Below are positions 16,806 to 26,489 of a DNA stretch of 64,000 nucleotides, piece by piece. Origin of the DNA: Arthrobacter sp. Lineage in GTDB: Bacteria > Actinomycetota > Actinomycetes > Actinomycetales > Micrococcaceae. Made by a program: the position numbers and the translations under genes. The stretch is from positions 48,468 through 112,467 of the forward strand of contig JAPLAM010000031.1 in the NCBI GenBank assembly GCA_026393275.1, in the 5' to 3' direction. The notes beneath the pieces are model-generated. The model was given only the letters and a program-made list of their open reading frames with translations, did not search any database and was not told the DNA's origin. Numbering within the stretch: position 1 is the stretch's first letter; each line of letters starts with the position of its first letter.

Positions 16806-17195
16806 TCACTCGTCTGTAAAACCGCGTTCGCCGGCGGCCTGCTGCACGACCGCCTCCAGTTCGTCGGCGCTGAGCAGTTCCGGATGAAGGTGCTTGGTGC
16901 GGTAGCCGGCCCGGCCCACCATGTGGGCCGAGACGGGCACCGTCAGCAGCTGGAATATCCACGCCACCACCAGCACCGGCCACACCCACCACGTGCGCAT
17001 CTGGAGCCCCACCGCGCAGAGCAGCAGGAATAATCCCAGCACCTGGGGCTTGGTTGCGGCGTGCATCCGGGTCATCAGGTCCGGGAACCGTAGGAGCCCG
17101 ATGGCCGCGCCGAGCGACATCAACGCCCCGACCACCATAAACACGGCCGAGACGGCGTCGATCACGGCGTCGGCGGAGATCGTTTCAGGACTCAT
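16806..17195 (-). CDS. mrpG: Mrp Na+/H+ antiporter subunit G
   Basis: A 129-residue membrane protein with three helices, of the MnhG/PhaG family (VVGALMSLGAAIGLLRFPDLMTRMHAATKPQ spans the signature). It is the last subunit of the mrp operon and its start overlaps mrpF by 11 bases. The C-terminal charged tail is cytoplasmic. Mrp complexes expel Na+ for H+ and share ancestry with complex I. Confidence 0.92.
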   Translation of the reverse strand: MSPETISADAVIDAVSAVFMVVGALMSLGAAIGLLRFPDLMTRMHAATKPQVLGLFLLLCAVGLQMRTWWVWPVLVVAWIFQLLTVPVSAHMVGRAGYRTKHLHPELLSADELEAVVQQAAGERGFTDE

Positions 17196-17463
17196 TGGGT
17201 TGCCTCCTACGGTCCGCCACGAAGCGGGCCACGGTCACCGAACCGACGAAACCGATGAGCGAGATGGCGACCAGCAGCATCAGGTTGTTCAGGTGCCGGT
17301 TTACGGCCATGTCAATGCACAGCGCCGCGCCCAAGATGGCCAGCAGCACGTCGGCAGCGAGCACCCGGTCCAGGAGCGAGGGGCCCCGCGCGATGCGGAT
17401 GATCGCCCCGGCCGCGGCGAGGGTGAGGACGACGGCGGTGACGGTCAAGACGAGCTGCATCAT
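17185..17463 (-). CDS. mrpF: Mrp Na+/H+ antiporter subunit F
   Basis: A 92-residue protein with three predicted helices, including the MnhF signature RIARGPSLLDRVLAADVL. It lies between mrpE (4-base overlap) and mrpG (11-base overlap), the standard order. The ATG at 17463 is fixed by the overlap. Confidence 0.92.
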   Translation of the reverse strand: MMQLVLTVTAVVLTLAAAGAIIRIARGPSLLDRVLAADVLLAILGAALCIDMAVNRHLNNLMLLVAISLIGFVGSVTVARFVADRRRQPNES

Positions 17464-18005
17464 GCGCCCACCTCCTGCTCCAGTGCGGACAGTTCGGCCT
17501 TGGTGCCCATGATCCGGATCAGCCCGGCTTCGGTGTCGCGGACCTCCTTGCGGAGCTTGGCCGCGTCCTCGGCGTCGCGGACGTTGATGCCGTGGATGTA
17601 GAGCGTGGACGTGGATCGGTCCACCTCCACCACCAGGGACCCCGGGATCAGGGAAATGACATGTCCGGTGGCGGTCACCAGCAGGTCGGAGTGGCTCCGC
17701 AGCGGGACGGCGACGACGGCGCTGATCACCCGGGGCCCGCGGACTACGGCGAGGTACAGGACCTGGAAGCTGGCCGCCACCACTTTGGCCAGGAACACCG
17801 CGGCGAAGCGTACGGCGCGCAGCACGTTGAAGCGGCCTCCCAGTTCCACCGGCGGCAGGTAGAACAGCCGGGCCACCGCCACGGCGATCAGGGCACCGAA
17901 GAGCAGGTTGCCGGCACTGAAGTCCTGCCAGAGGGCGCCCCAGACGATCACGAGCCAGACCAGCAGGGGCAGTTCCTGGCGCAGTGAGATCCTCTTCCGC
18001 GTCAT
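17460..18005 (-). CDS. mrpE: Mrp Na+/H+ antiporter subunit E
   Basis: A 181-residue MnhE-family protein: N-terminal helices (LLVWLVIVWGALWQDFSAGN), then a cytoplasmic domain with the family run HVISLIPGSLVVEVDRSTST and IHGINV. Four-base overlaps on both sides place it firmly in the operon. MrpE is needed for complex assembly in other bacteria. Confidence 0.92.
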   Translation of the reverse strand: MTRKRISLRQELPLLVWLVIVWGALWQDFSAGNLLFGALIAVAVARLFYLPPVELGGRFNVLRAVRFAAVFLAKVVAASFQVLYLAVVRGPRVISAVVAVPLRSHSDLLVTATGHVISLIPGSLVVEVDRSTSTLYIHGINVRDAEDAAKLRKEVRDTEAGLIRIMGTKAELSALEQEVGA

Positions 18006-19612
18006 TTCTTGCCCTCCGCAGGCACCGGTTGGGCGATCGCCGGAACCGGCGCCTCGTCGCCCAGTACGGCCTGGATGTAGGAGGACCGGTTCAGCATCTC
18101 CTGGGCGGACTGGTCTGCCAGGCCGAAGAGGGGCCCGGCGAAGACCGTCAGCGCCACCCCGAACAGCACCAGGCCGAGGGTGGAACCGACCATGGTGCGC
18201 GGCAGCAGGATCACGCGCTGCCCGGCCCTGTCACCTGGGCCTGCGGCGACGGGGGCGGCGAGCAGCACGGGGTCGGGGTGCTCCGCGTCTTCAGGCTTGC
18301 GCCAGAAGGCGCGGTTCCAGACCCGGGCGATGGCCAGCAGGGTCAGCAGGCTGGTCAGCACGCCGCCCGCCACCAGGGCGTAAGCCAGCGGCGTGCCGAG
18401 CGCGACGCCGGCTTGCAACAGGCCCAGTTTGCCCAGGAAGCCGGAGAACGGCGGGATGCCGGCCAGGTTCATGGCCGGCACGAAGAACAGCACGGCCAGC
18501 AGCGGGGAAAGCTTGGCGAGGCCGGCGATCCGGTCCACCGAGGAACTCCCGGCGCGGCGCTCGATCAGGCCGGTCACCAGGAACAGGCTGGTCTGGATGG
18601 TGATGTGGTGGGCCACGTAGAACACTGCGGCGCCCAGCCCGGCCACGGACGACATCGCCAGGCCAAACACCATGTAGCCGATGTGGCTGACCAGGGTGAA
18701 GGACAGCAGTCGCTTGATGTCGCTCTGCGCCAGGGCGCCCAGGATCCCCACCACCATCGTCAACAGCGCCGCGACCATCAGGGGGGTATTGAAGGAGTCG
18801 CCGGGGAAGAGCAGCGTCTCGGTGCGGACGATCGCGTAGACGCCCACCTTGGTGAGCAGGCCGGCGAACACGGCGGTGACGGGTGCCGGCGCCGTCGGAT
18901 AGGAGTCAGGGAGCCAGAAACTCAGCGGGAACACGGCCGCCTTGATGCCGAACGCCACGAGCAGCAGCACGTGCAGCAGGTTGCGGGTGCCTTCATCGAG
19001 TCCGGCAAGCTTGATCGCCAGGTCCGCCATGTTGATGGTTCCGGTGGCGCCGTAGATCATGGCGATCGCGAGCAGGAAGAGCACCGAGGACACCACGGAG
19101 ACCACCACGTAGGTCACGCCGGCGCGGATCCGGGGGCCGGTCCCGCCGAGGGTCATCAGCACATAACTGGCGGTCAGCAGGATTTCGAAGCCCACATAGA
19201 GGTTGAAGAGATCGCCGGCGAGGAAGGCGTTGGATACGCCCGCCACGAGGATCAGGTAGGTGGGGTGGAAGATCGACACCGGGGCGTCGCTGTCGCCGTC
19301 GGCCATGCCCTGGCCGGAGGCGTAAATCAACACGGCCAGGCTGACCACCGAGGACACCACCAGCATGAGCGAGGAGAACTGGTCCACGACCATGACGATG
19401 CCAAAGGGCGGAAGCCAGCCGCCGATGCTCACGGCCGCCGTGCCGCCCTCCCAGACGGAGGCCAGCAGCCAGCATTCCAGCAGCAGGGTCAGCGAGAGAA
19501 CCGCAATGCTGACGGTCCGCTGTGCCCGGGTATGACGGATCAACAGGAAGGCCAGGGCGGCACCCAGGATGGGGAGGACGACGGCGAGCGGGGCGAAGCT
19601 GGCGATGTTCAC
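18002..19612 (-). CDS. mrpD: Mrp Na+/H+ antiporter subunit D
   Basis: A 536-residue polytopic protein homologous to complex I NuoM/NuoN, with about 14 helices. Conserved charged residues lie in membrane helices, for example FEILLTASYVLMTLG and AAVFPLSFWLPDSYPTAPAP, the proton-channel lysine region. A charged 20-residue tail ends the protein. It overlaps mrpC and mrpE by 4 bases each. Confidence 0.93.
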   Translation of the reverse strand: MNIASFAPLAVVLPILGAALAFLLIRHTRAQRTVSIAVLSLTLLLECWLLASVWEGGTAAVSIGGWLPPFGIVMVVDQFSSLMLVVSSVVSLAVLIYASGQGMADGDSDAPVSIFHPTYLILVAGVSNAFLAGDLFNLYVGFEILLTASYVLMTLGGTGPRIRAGVTYVVVSVVSSVLFLLAIAMIYGATGTINMADLAIKLAGLDEGTRNLLHVLLLVAFGIKAAVFPLSFWLPDSYPTAPAPVTAVFAGLLTKVGVYAIVRTETLLFPGDSFNTPLMVAALLTMVVGILGALAQSDIKRLLSFTLVSHIGYMVFGLAMSSVAGLGAAVFYVAHHITIQTSLFLVTGLIERRAGSSSVDRIAGLAKLSPLLAVLFFVPAMNLAGIPPFSGFLGKLGLLQAGVALGTPLAYALVAGGVLTSLLTLLAIARVWNRAFWRKPEDAEHPDPVLLAAPVAAGPGDRAGQRVILLPRTMVGSTLGLVLFGVALTVFAGPLFGLADQSAQEMLNRSSYIQAVLGDEAPVPAIAQPVPAEGKK

Positions 19613-20175
19613 TTGGACCCTCCTTCCTGGTCGGGGCTGGTGTTGCGGGAACCTGGCTGTTCCTCGGCGGCGGCGTCTGCGGCCGGAATCCGGCGGGCGC
19701 CGGCCTGCACGGTGTCCTCGTCGTCGGTGCCGGCCTCGTCGTCGGGACCGCTGCGGGCCACGAGGGGGAACTCCGAAGTCTCGACCGGAATCTCGGCGTC
19801 GTCCTCGGCGTCGAAGCTGGGAGTTTCGGCCACGCGGCGGTCCTCGGCGTCGTCCTGGATTTCGTCCTGCCGGGCCAGCACCCAGGTGCGGTAGATCATG
19901 CCCAGCATGAAGGCCGTGACGGCGAAGGAGATCACGATCGAGGTCAGGATCAGCGCCTGCGGGAGCGGGTCGTTATAGTCCCCGGCCGCCGTGTCCTTGT
20001 TGAAGAACGGGGCGAGGCCCGCGTAGCCGCCGGTGGTGAGGATCAGCAGGTTGGTGGCGTTGGTCAGCAGCATCAGGCCGAGCAGGACTCTGGTGAGGCT
20101 GCGTTCCAGGAGCAGGTAGATGCCGCAGGCGTACAGGGCGCCCATGACCGTCAGCAGGGTCAGATTGACGCTCAT
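19609..20175 (-). CDS. mrpC: Mrp Na+/H+ antiporter subunit C
   Basis: A 188-residue protein. The first 110 residues are a NuoK-like three-helix MnhC domain (LLERSLTRVLLGLMLLTNAT, then a DPLPQALILTSIVISFAVTA motif). The remaining 75 or so residues form an acidic Asp/Glu-rich cytoplasmic tail (EIQDDAEDRRVAE, DDEAGTDDEDTVQ) that is longer than in standard MrpC of about 115 residues. Overlaps of 4 bases join it to mrpA and mrpD. Confidence 0.92.
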   Translation of the reverse strand: MSVNLTLLTVMGALYACGIYLLLERSLTRVLLGLMLLTNATNLLILTTGGYAGLAPFFNKDTAAGDYNDPLPQALILTSIVISFAVTAFMLGMIYRTWVLARQDEIQDDAEDRRVAETPSFDAEDDAEIPVETSEFPLVARSGPDDEAGTDDEDTVQAGARRIPAADAAAEEQPGSRNTSPDQEGGSK

Positions 20176-23100
20176 GCGTTCCCCCTGGCGGTGGATTCGG
20201 CCGGCAGGCCTTCGGCGCCGGGCCCCGCAGACGGTTCTTCGGACGGCTCTTCGTGCTGTTCTTCGTACTCGTGTTCGTGCTGTTCCTCGAAATTTTCGTC
20301 GATTTCCGCGCCGAGGCTGCGCAGCACGTCCAAGGCCAGCCCGACGACGACGATGTAGACGCCGATGTCGAAGATGGTGGAGGTCACGAACTTGATGTCG
20401 CCGAAGACCGGCAGCCAGAGCTCGATCACCGCGGTCTGGAAGACCTGGCCGCCCAGCAGCAGCGGCGCGACCCCGGACGCCGCGGCCGTCGCGAGGCCGA
20501 TCCCCAGCAGCGCCCCGGCACTGACCGGGGTTGCTTCGCGCAGTTCGAAGCGGCCCCCCGCGAGATAGCGAACGGCGAGCGCCAGTCCGGCCAGGAGGCC
20601 GCCGGCAAAACCCCCGCCGGGAAGGTTGTGGCCGGCCAGCAGCAGGTAGATGGAGAAGACGATCATGGAGTGGAAGATCAACCGGGCAACGACTTCAAAA
20701 ATGATCGAGCGGCGCTCCGGGGCCAGGGTCCGCCCGGCCACGAGCCACGCGTCACGGGTGGACGCCGCAAACCGCCGGCTCATGGCCAGCGCCGCGCGGT
20801 CCCTGGTGTGGGCCGTCACGGGTGTCCGGCGTCCCACGGTCCCCGCCGCGACGGACGAGGACGGACGGATACGGTCGCCGCGGCCGCGGACGAAGATCAG
20901 GCTGGCGACGCCGGTGGCCGCGAGCGCCAGGACTGAGATCTCCCCGAAGGTATCCCAGGCCCGGATGTCCACGAGCGTGACGTTGACGATGTTCTTTCCC
21001 CCGCCGCCGTCGTACGCCAGGTGCGGGAAATCGAGCGAGACCGGCGTCGCCACCCGGGCCCCCAGGGCGTGGATCGCCACGAAGATCATGGTGATCCCGA
21101 AGGCCGCCCCGATGATTACCCGGATCACGCGGTATTTGCCGCCGGTACGGTCCCGCAGCTCGGCCGGCAGGCTGCGCATGGCCAGCACGAACGCCACCAG
21201 GATGATGGTTTCCACCAGCATCTGCGTCAACGCGAGGTCCGGGGCGCCTTGCAGCGCGAACATCAGCGCGATGCCGTAACCGGTGACCGACACCATCAGC
21301 ACGGCCAGGAACCGCTTGTTGGCCCGCACCGCGGCGAGCGCGCCGATCACGATGCCGGCACCGACCACGGGCTGCAGCGGGGAGCCGGGGTCCACGAAGT
21401 ACAGGTTGTCCGGAAGCGGCTTATTGGCCAGCAGCAGCGCCGTGAGCGGCAGGACGAACGCGACGGTCAGGATCACCGCCAGATAGAAGAAGAGCGAGCC
21501 GCGCTGGGTGCGGCCGGTGACCCAGACCGCGGCGTCGTCCAGGGCGCCGATGGTGAGCTGGTAGGCGCGGTCGCCGTCGATCCATCCCGGCACCAGGCCC
21601 TGCGCCCGGGAAACGGCGTTCCGGCCGTAGAACATCGCCAGGCCCAGCGTGAACGTAATCGCCGTCAGGCCCAGCGCCGGGGTGAAGCCGTGCCACAGCG
21701 CCAAAGTCCCGGCGGCGGAGTGGCCGGCGTCGGTGGCTCCGCCCGCGGAACCGGCGGGGCCAGCGAAAAGTGCCGCGTACGGCTGGATCCAGGCGTCCAC
21801 GGGCGCCGGCCACACGCCGTACAGAACGGTCAGCAGGCTCAGCACGGCGGGCGCGGCCAGGAAGGCCGGCTTGATGGCCTTGAACGGGGTGGCAGCCACA
21901 CCCGGTTTGCGGGCGAAGGCGCCCCACATGAAACGGGCGCTGTAGGCGAAGGTCAGGATCGAGCCCACCACCACGCCAACCAGGATGACCGGCCCCCAGG
22001 CGCCGGAACCTGAGTGGTGCACGAAGACCTCGAAGACGGACTCCTTCGCCACGAATCCGGCCAGCGGCGGCACGCCGGCCATCGAGGCGGCACCGACGGC
22101 CGCCACCACCGCCAGGGCCCGGGACGACTGGTATACGCCGGAGAGCTTGCGGATGTCGCGGGTCCCGGCTTGGTGGTCGATGATGCCAACCACCAGGAAC
22201 AGGGTGGCCTTGAAGAGTCCGTGCGCCAGCAGCAGGGCCAGGCCGGCGAGCGCCGCGTCGGGCTTACCGAGCCCCACCACCATGGTCAGGAAGCCCAGCT
22301 GGCTGACCGTGCCGTAGGCGAGGATGAGCTTGATGTCGGTCTGCCGCAGGGCGCGGTACCCGCCCACCAGCATGGTGGCCAGGCCCAGGCCCAGCACCAC
22401 CGGGAGCCAGAACGCCGTCTCGGCAAACCCGGGGGCGAGCCTCGCCACAATGTAGATGCCCGCCTTCACCATGGCGGCGGCGTGCAGGTAGGCACTCACC
22501 GGCGTCGGTGCGGCCATCGCGCCGGGGAGCCAGAAGTGGAACGGGACCAGCGCGGACTTGGTGATCGCCCCCACCAGGATGAGCACGACGGCGGCCGCCA
22601 CCGCTTCCGCGGCGGGTCCCGCCACCAGTTCGGGCGCCATCTGCAGGATCGCCGAGATCCGGTAGGTTCCCGCGGCGGCCCCCAGCATGATCAGCCCGAC
22701 CAGCATGGCCAGGCCCCCCGCGGTGGTCACCACCAGCGCCTGCAACGCGGAGCGCCGGGCCGACAGCCTGGTGCGGGCGTAGCCGATCAGCAGGTAGGAC
22801 AGCACCGTGGTCAGTTCCCAGAAGATGAACATCAGGAGCAGGTCGTCGGCGGTGACCAGCCCGAACATCGCCCCGGCGAACGCCAGCAACTGGGCGCCAA
22901 AACCGCCCAGATAGCTGTCCTTGTCCTTGAAGTACCGGGCACAGTAGACGAGGACCAGCGCGCCGACGCCCAGGATCAGCAGCGACATGACCCAGGCCAG
23001 GGCATCCATCCGGAAAGCCAGCTCCAGCCGGAGCTCCGGGACCCACGGCATGACCACCGCAACGGAACCGGCGTCGGAGTACACCGCGCCGTGCTGGAGC

Positions 23101-23225
23101 GCCAGCCAGACGAACGACACGCCGGGCACTGCCGCCAGCGCGTAAAACGCGTTCCTGCCGAGCCCACGGAAGAGGAACGGCGCCACAGCAGCCACCGCGA
23201 AGTGCACGGCAAGGACTGTGATCAC
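20172..23225 (-). CDS. mrpA: Mrp Na+/H+ antiporter fused subunit A/B
   Basis: A 1017-residue polytopic protein. Residues 1 to about 780 are MrpA, related to NuoL, with conserved segments such as FWELTTVLSYLLIGY and ALVPFHFWLPGAMAAPTPVS and the C-terminal NuoJ-like part. Residues of about 830-960 are an MrpB domain (IIFEVVARLIFHSMIVFSIY, then GHNLPGGGFAGGLLAGL). This A/B fusion explains why no separate mrpB is present. The tail after about 975 is a Glu-rich linker. The GTG start at 23225 has GGAGA a few bases upstream. It heads the operon A/B-C-D-E-F-G. Confidence 0.93.
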   Translation of the reverse strand: MITVLAVHFAVAAVAPFLFRGLGRNAFYALAAVPGVSFVWLALQHGAVYSDAGSVAVVMPWVPELRLELAFRMDALAWVMSLLILGVGALVLVYCARYFKDKDSYLGGFGAQLLAFAGAMFGLVTADDLLLMFIFWELTTVLSYLLIGYARTRLSARRSALQALVVTTAGGLAMLVGLIMLGAAAGTYRISAILQMAPELVAGPAAEAVAAAVVLILVGAITKSALVPFHFWLPGAMAAPTPVSAYLHAAAMVKAGIYIVARLAPGFAETAFWLPVVLGLGLATMLVGGYRALRQTDIKLILAYGTVSQLGFLTMVVGLGKPDAALAGLALLLAHGLFKATLFLVVGIIDHQAGTRDIRKLSGVYQSSRALAVVAAVGAASMAGVPPLAGFVAKESVFEVFVHHSGSGAWGPVILVGVVVGSILTFAYSARFMWGAFARKPGVAATPFKAIKPAFLAAPAVLSLLTVLYGVWPAPVDAWIQPYAALFAGPAGSAGGATDAGHSAAGTLALWHGFTPALGLTAITFTLGLAMFYGRNAVSRAQGLVPGWIDGDRAYQLTIGALDDAAVWVTGRTQRGSLFFYLAVILTVAFVLPLTALLLANKPLPDNLYFVDPGSPLQPVVGAGIVIGALAAVRANKRFLAVLMVSVTGYGIALMFALQGAPDLALTQMLVETIILVAFVLAMRSLPAELRDRTGGKYRVIRVIIGAAFGITMIFVAIHALGARVATPVSLDFPHLAYDGGGGKNIVNVTLVDIRAWDTFGEISVLALAATGVASLIFVRGRGDRIRPSSSVAAGTVGRRTPVTAHTRDRAALAMSRRFAASTRDAWLVAGRTLAPERRSIIFEVVARLIFHSMIVFSIYLLLAGHNLPGGGFAGGLLAGLALAVRYLAGGRFELREATPVSAGALLGIGLATAAASGVAPLLLGGQVFQTAVIELWLPVFGDIKFVTSTIFDIGVYIVVVGLALDVLRSLGAEIDENFEEQHEHEYEEQHEEPSEEPSAGPGAEGLPAESTARGNA

Positions 23226-23352
23226 TGGTATCTCCGCAACGTCAGGCTATCGATGGTCAAAGTTGGAGCAGGCGGGGCATAGGTTAGGTTCAGTGCGACC
23301 AGTTTACCAAGCGTGCACAAATTCTTTTGCCAGTGACAGGCCCGCGGACGGC

Positions 23353-23358
23353 TACTAT
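23353..23358 (+). promoter_or_regulatory. -10 box placed for a leaderless mRNA (MFS gene)
   Basis: TACTAT lies exactly 6 bases before the ATG at 23365 and no Shine-Dalgarno sequence is present. The TANNNT-N6-ATG pattern puts the transcription start on or next to the A of the start codon. Confidence 0.55.
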
Positions 23359-23364
23359 CAGCCT

Positions 23365-24765
23365 ATGAACTCCGCCCCCGCCCCCGAGGCCGCACATCCG
23401 GCCTCGGAGCTCGAGTCCGGCAGCGACGTCACCAACAAGGGCCGGGTCCTCGCCTGGGCCGCCTGGGACTGGGGCTCCGCGGCCTTCAACGCCGTCATGA
23501 CCACCTTTGTCTTCACCGTGTACCTGACCTCCAAGGCGTTCGGCGGAGAAGACCAGGCCTCGGCGGTCCTGGGATCGGCCCTCGCCGTCGCCGGGGCGGC
23601 CATCGCCCTGCTGGCCCCGGTCACCGGCCAGCGCTCGGACACCGGCGGCCGGCGCAAGCTCTGGCTGGGAGTCAACACCGGCGCCGTCGCGCTCCTGACC
23701 GGACTCTGCTTCTTCGTTTTCCCGCGCCCGGAGTTTCTACTCCTCGGCGTGACGCTGATCGCGCTTGGCAACGTCTTCTTCGAATTCGCCGGCGTCAACT
23801 ACAACGCGATGCTGGCCCAGATCTCCACGCCCGCGAACATCGGCAAGGTCAGCGGCTTCGGCTGGGCCTCGGGCTACCTCGGCGGCATCGTGGCGCTGCT
23901 GATCGTGCTCCAACTCTTCGTCCAGCCCAGCATCGAATGGTTCGGGGCGTCCACCGAGGACAGCCTGAACATCCGCCTCGTGGCGGTGTTCTCCGCGCTC
24001 TGGTTCCTGGTCTTCGCGGTTCCGGTGATGTTCGCCGTCCCGGAGGTGCCCAGGGCCAGGCAGGCAGCTTTGGGGTTCTTCGCCTCTTACTCCCTCCTCG
24101 TTCGCCGCATCCGCGCCATCTACCGGACCAGCCCGCACACCATCTTCTTCCTGCTGGCCAGCGCCATCTTCCGGGATGGACTGGCCGCGGTGTTCACCTT
24201 CGGCGGGATCATCGCCGCGGGCACCTTCGGCTTCGAACTCAAACAGGTCATTTTCTTCGCCATCTTCGGCAACGTCGTCGCCGCAGCCGGAGCCCTGGCG
24301 GGCGGTTTCCTCGATGACCGGGTCGGGCCCAAGGCGGTCATCATCGGCTCGCTGATCGGCCTGCTGGTCGCTGGCACCGTCCTGCTGGCGTTGGGGAACG
24401 GGAACTATTCTTTCCTCGGCATGGAATGGTCGGGCAGCACGACGTTCTGGGTGTTCGGCTTGTTCTTGTGTCTCTTCGTGGGCCCGGCCCAGTCCTCGTC
24501 CCGCGCCTACCTCGCCCGGCTGGCCCCGCCCGGTGAATCCGGCGAGCTGTTCGGGCTGTACGCCACCACCGGCCGCGCGGTCAGCTTCCTTGCGCCCGCG
24601 CTTTTCACCGTGTGCATCACCGTCGCGACTCCGTTCGTTGCCCCCGGCGAAGCGCAGCGCTGGGGCATTCTGGGCATCATGGTGGTCCTGCTGGCCGGGC
24701 TGCTGGTCATGCTGCCCGTGAAGCCGCCGGGCAAGACGGAAATCGCCGTGGTACCCGCGGCCTGA
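23365..24765 (+). CDS. MFS transporter, UMF1 (Atg22-like) family
   Basis: A 466-residue transporter with about 12 membrane helices. The family signature WAAWDWGSAAFNAVMTTFVF is near the N-terminus, followed by ALLAPVTGQRSDTGGRRKLW, an MFS loop 2-3 equivalent, and VNYNAMLAQIS. UMF1 proteins relate to the vacuolar amino-acid effluxer Atg22; bacterial substrates are mostly unknown. I chose the ATG at 23365, where homology begins, over an upstream extension; it has no ribosome site and is preceded by a leaderless-type -10 box. It is divergent from the mrp operon. Confidence 0.85.
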   Translation: MNSAPAPEAAHPASELESGSDVTNKGRVLAWAAWDWGSAAFNAVMTTFVFTVYLTSKAFGGEDQASAVLGSALAVAGAAIALLAPVTGQRSDTGGRRKLWLGVNTGAVALLTGLCFFVFPRPEFLLLGVTLIALGNVFFEFAGVNYNAMLAQISTPANIGKVSGFGWASGYLGGIVALLIVLQLFVQPSIEWFGASTEDSLNIRLVAVFSALWFLVFAVPVMFAVPEVPRARQAALGFFASYSLLVRRIRAIYRTSPHTIFFLLASAIFRDGLAAVFTFGGIIAAGTFGFELKQVIFFAIFGNVVAAAGALAGGFLDDRVGPKAVIIGSLIGLLVAGTVLLALGNGNYSFLGMEWSGSTTFWVFGLFLCLFVGPAQSSSRAYLARLAPPGESGELFGLYATTGRAVSFLAPALFTVCITVATPFVAPGEAQRWGILGIMVVLLAGLLVMLPVKPPGKTEIAVVPAA

Positions 24766-24792
24766 ACGGCACCGAAAGCTCCGCGCGCGCAC

Positions 24793-24798
24793 TAGGCT
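24793..24798 (+). promoter_or_regulatory. -10 box placed for a leaderless mRNA (khtT-like gene)
   Basis: TAGGCT lies exactly 6 bases before the ATG at 24805, with no ribosome-binding site. The geometry is the same as before the genes at 23365 and 55190. Confidence 0.55.
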
Positions 24799-24804
24799 GA
24801 AGCC

Positions 24805-25287
24805 ATGAACGTGGATGAGACAGACCTTCCCGGCCTGGGCCGGCGCAAGGACTTCATGACCGCCTCGGGACGACGGATCGGCGTCGTCGAATACCGCGAG
24901 GGCCAGACCGAGCTGATCGTCTCCACCTGGGACGACCCGGACACCTGCCAGGCATCCATCCCGCTGACCGCCGACGAGGCAGCCGCCCTCGGCAACCTCC
25001 TGGGCGGGCAACGGCTGGCCATGCAACTGTCCGAAGCGCACCGGGAAGTCCCCGGGATCGTGACCCGGCAATTCTCGATCGCCGCAGATTCCCCCTTCCA
25101 GAACCAGCCCATGGGCAAGGCCTGCATCCGGACGCGCAGCGGCGCTTCGATCGTGGCCATCATGCGTGAGGGCGAAGTGCTCCCCTCGCCAGGTCCCGAC
25201 GTCGTCCTGCATCCCGGCGACCTCCTGGTAGCCGTGGGCACGCAAGAGGGTCTGGACACGGCAGCCGGCATCCTGCGCAACGGATAA
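24805..25287 (+). CDS. Regulatory RCK_C subunit of a CPA2 antiporter, KhtT-like
   Basis: A 160-residue soluble protein. The C-terminal 80 residues form an RCK_C/TrkA_C domain (NQPMGKACIRTRSGASIVAI, then PGPDVVLHPGDLLVAVGT), the ligand-sensing module that gates K+ transporters. The N-terminal half resembles KhtT of Bacillus subtilis, whose homologues bind cyclic di-AMP. The antiporter gene starts 5 bases downstream, as in khtTU. Function as the gating subunit is inferred from that pairing. Confidence 0.82.
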   Translation: MNVDETDLPGLGRRKDFMTASGRRIGVVEYREGQTELIVSTWDDPDTCQASIPLTADEAAALGNLLGGQRLAMQLSEAHREVPGIVTRQFSIAADSPFQNQPMGKACIRTRSGASIVAIMREGEVLPSPGPDVVLHPGDLLVAVGTQEGLDTAAGILRNG

Positions 25288-25292
25288 GCGGC

Positions 25293-26489
25293 ATGGATCC
25301 GCTCGCCCTGACCCTCATCGAACTGGGGGCCGTCGTGTTTTGCCTCGGCCTGCTGGCGAGGCTGGCCGGGCGGACCGGCATGTCCCCCATCCCGCTCTAC
25401 CTCGTCGGCGGCCTGTTCTTCGGGGCGGGCGGCATGGTCAAGCTCGAAGGGATGCACGAGTTCGCGCATCTCTCCAGTGAAATCGGCGTCATCCTGCTCC
25501 TGCTTATGCTCGGATTGGAATATACGGCCGCGGAGCTCGTCACCGGGCTACGGCGCTCCTGGCAGGCCGGCGTGCTGGACCTCTTGCTGAACTTCCTGCC
25601 CGGGGCCGGACTGGCGCTGCTACTGGGCTGGGGCTTCGTGGGGGCGATGGTGATGGGCGGCGTCACGTACATCTCATCGTCCGGCATCGCCGCGAAGGTC
25701 ATCACGGACCTGGGCCGGATCGGTAACCGCGAAACGCCGGTGATCCTGTCCATCCTGGTCTTCGAGGACCTGGCCATGGCCGTCTACCTGCCAATCCTGA
25801 CGGCCACCCTCGCAGGGGTGAGTTTCCTGGTGGGCCTGCAAACCGTCGGGATCTCCCTCGCCGTCGTGACCCTCGTGCTGTTGGTCGCGTTGCGCCACGG
25901 CCACCATGTTTCCAAGGCCGTCCACAGCGAAAACTCCGAGGTGTTCCTGCTCAACCTGCTGGGCGCGGCGCTGCTCGTCGCGGGACTGGCCGCCGCCATG
26001 CAGGTTTCCGCCGCGGTAGGCGCCTTCATGCTCGGGATTGCCATTTCCGGCGCCACCGCCCACAACGCCACCCGGATCCTGGAGCCCCTGCGCGACCTAT
26101 TCGCGGCGATCTTCTTCGTGGTTTTCGGCCTCAACACGGATCCGACGTCCATCCCGCCGGTGCTCGGCTGGGCGCTGGTCCTGGCCGTCCTGACAGCGGC
26201 AACCAAGATGGTCACCGGAATCTGGGCCGCCAAGCGGGCCGGGATCGCCGTTCCCGGACGCTTCCGTGCCGGAGCGGCACTGATTGCCCGTGGCGAGTTC
26301 TCCATTGTGATTGCCGGGCTCGCGGTGGCTTCCGGCGCGGTGCCCCACGATCTCGCCGCCCTGGCCACCGCCTACGTGCTCATCATGGCCATCATGGGTC
26401 CGCTCGCGGCCCGCTTCGTGGAGCCGATCGTGGGGATGCTTCGCCGCCCGGCCCGGCGGGCGCCCCTCCCGTTCCGTCCCGCCGGTTAA
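25293..26489 (+). CDS. K+(cation)/H+ antiporter, CPA2 family, KhtU/KefB-like
   Basis: A 398-residue membrane protein with about 12 helices and the CPA2 features EIGVILLLLMLGLEYTAAEL, SSSGIAAKVITDLGRI, a LVFEDLAMAVYLP helix with the ion-site acidic residue, and ARGEFSIVIAGLAV. It lacks a C-terminal RCK domain, which the preceding gene supplies in trans. It likely expels K+ under alkaline or osmotic stress. The stop codon lies in an 11-base tandem duplication. Confidence 0.88.
   Translation: MDPLALTLIELGAVVFCLGLLARLAGRTGMSPIPLYLVGGLFFGAGGMVKLEGMHEFAHLSSEIGVILLLLMLGLEYTAAELVTGLRRSWQAGVLDLLLNFLPGAGLALLLGWGFVGAMVMGGVTYISSSGIAAKVITDLGRIGNRETPVILSILVFEDLAMAVYLPILTATLAGVSFLVGLQTVGISLAVVTLVLLVALRHGHHVSKAVHSENSEVFLLNLLGAALLVAGLAAAMQVSAAVGAFMLGIAISGATAHNATRILEPLRDLFAAIFFVVFGLNTDPTSIPPVLGWALVLAVLTAATKMVTGIWAAKRAGIAVPGRFRAGAALIARGEFSIVIAGLAVASGAVPHDLAALATAYVLIMAIMGPLAARFVEPIVGMLRRPARRAPLPFRPAG

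Noticed and set aside
17984..19894. A 636-codon plus-strand frame over mrpD and mrpC
   Set aside because: Its product is Gln/His/Arg-rich with no domain; the minus-strand mrp genes are certain.
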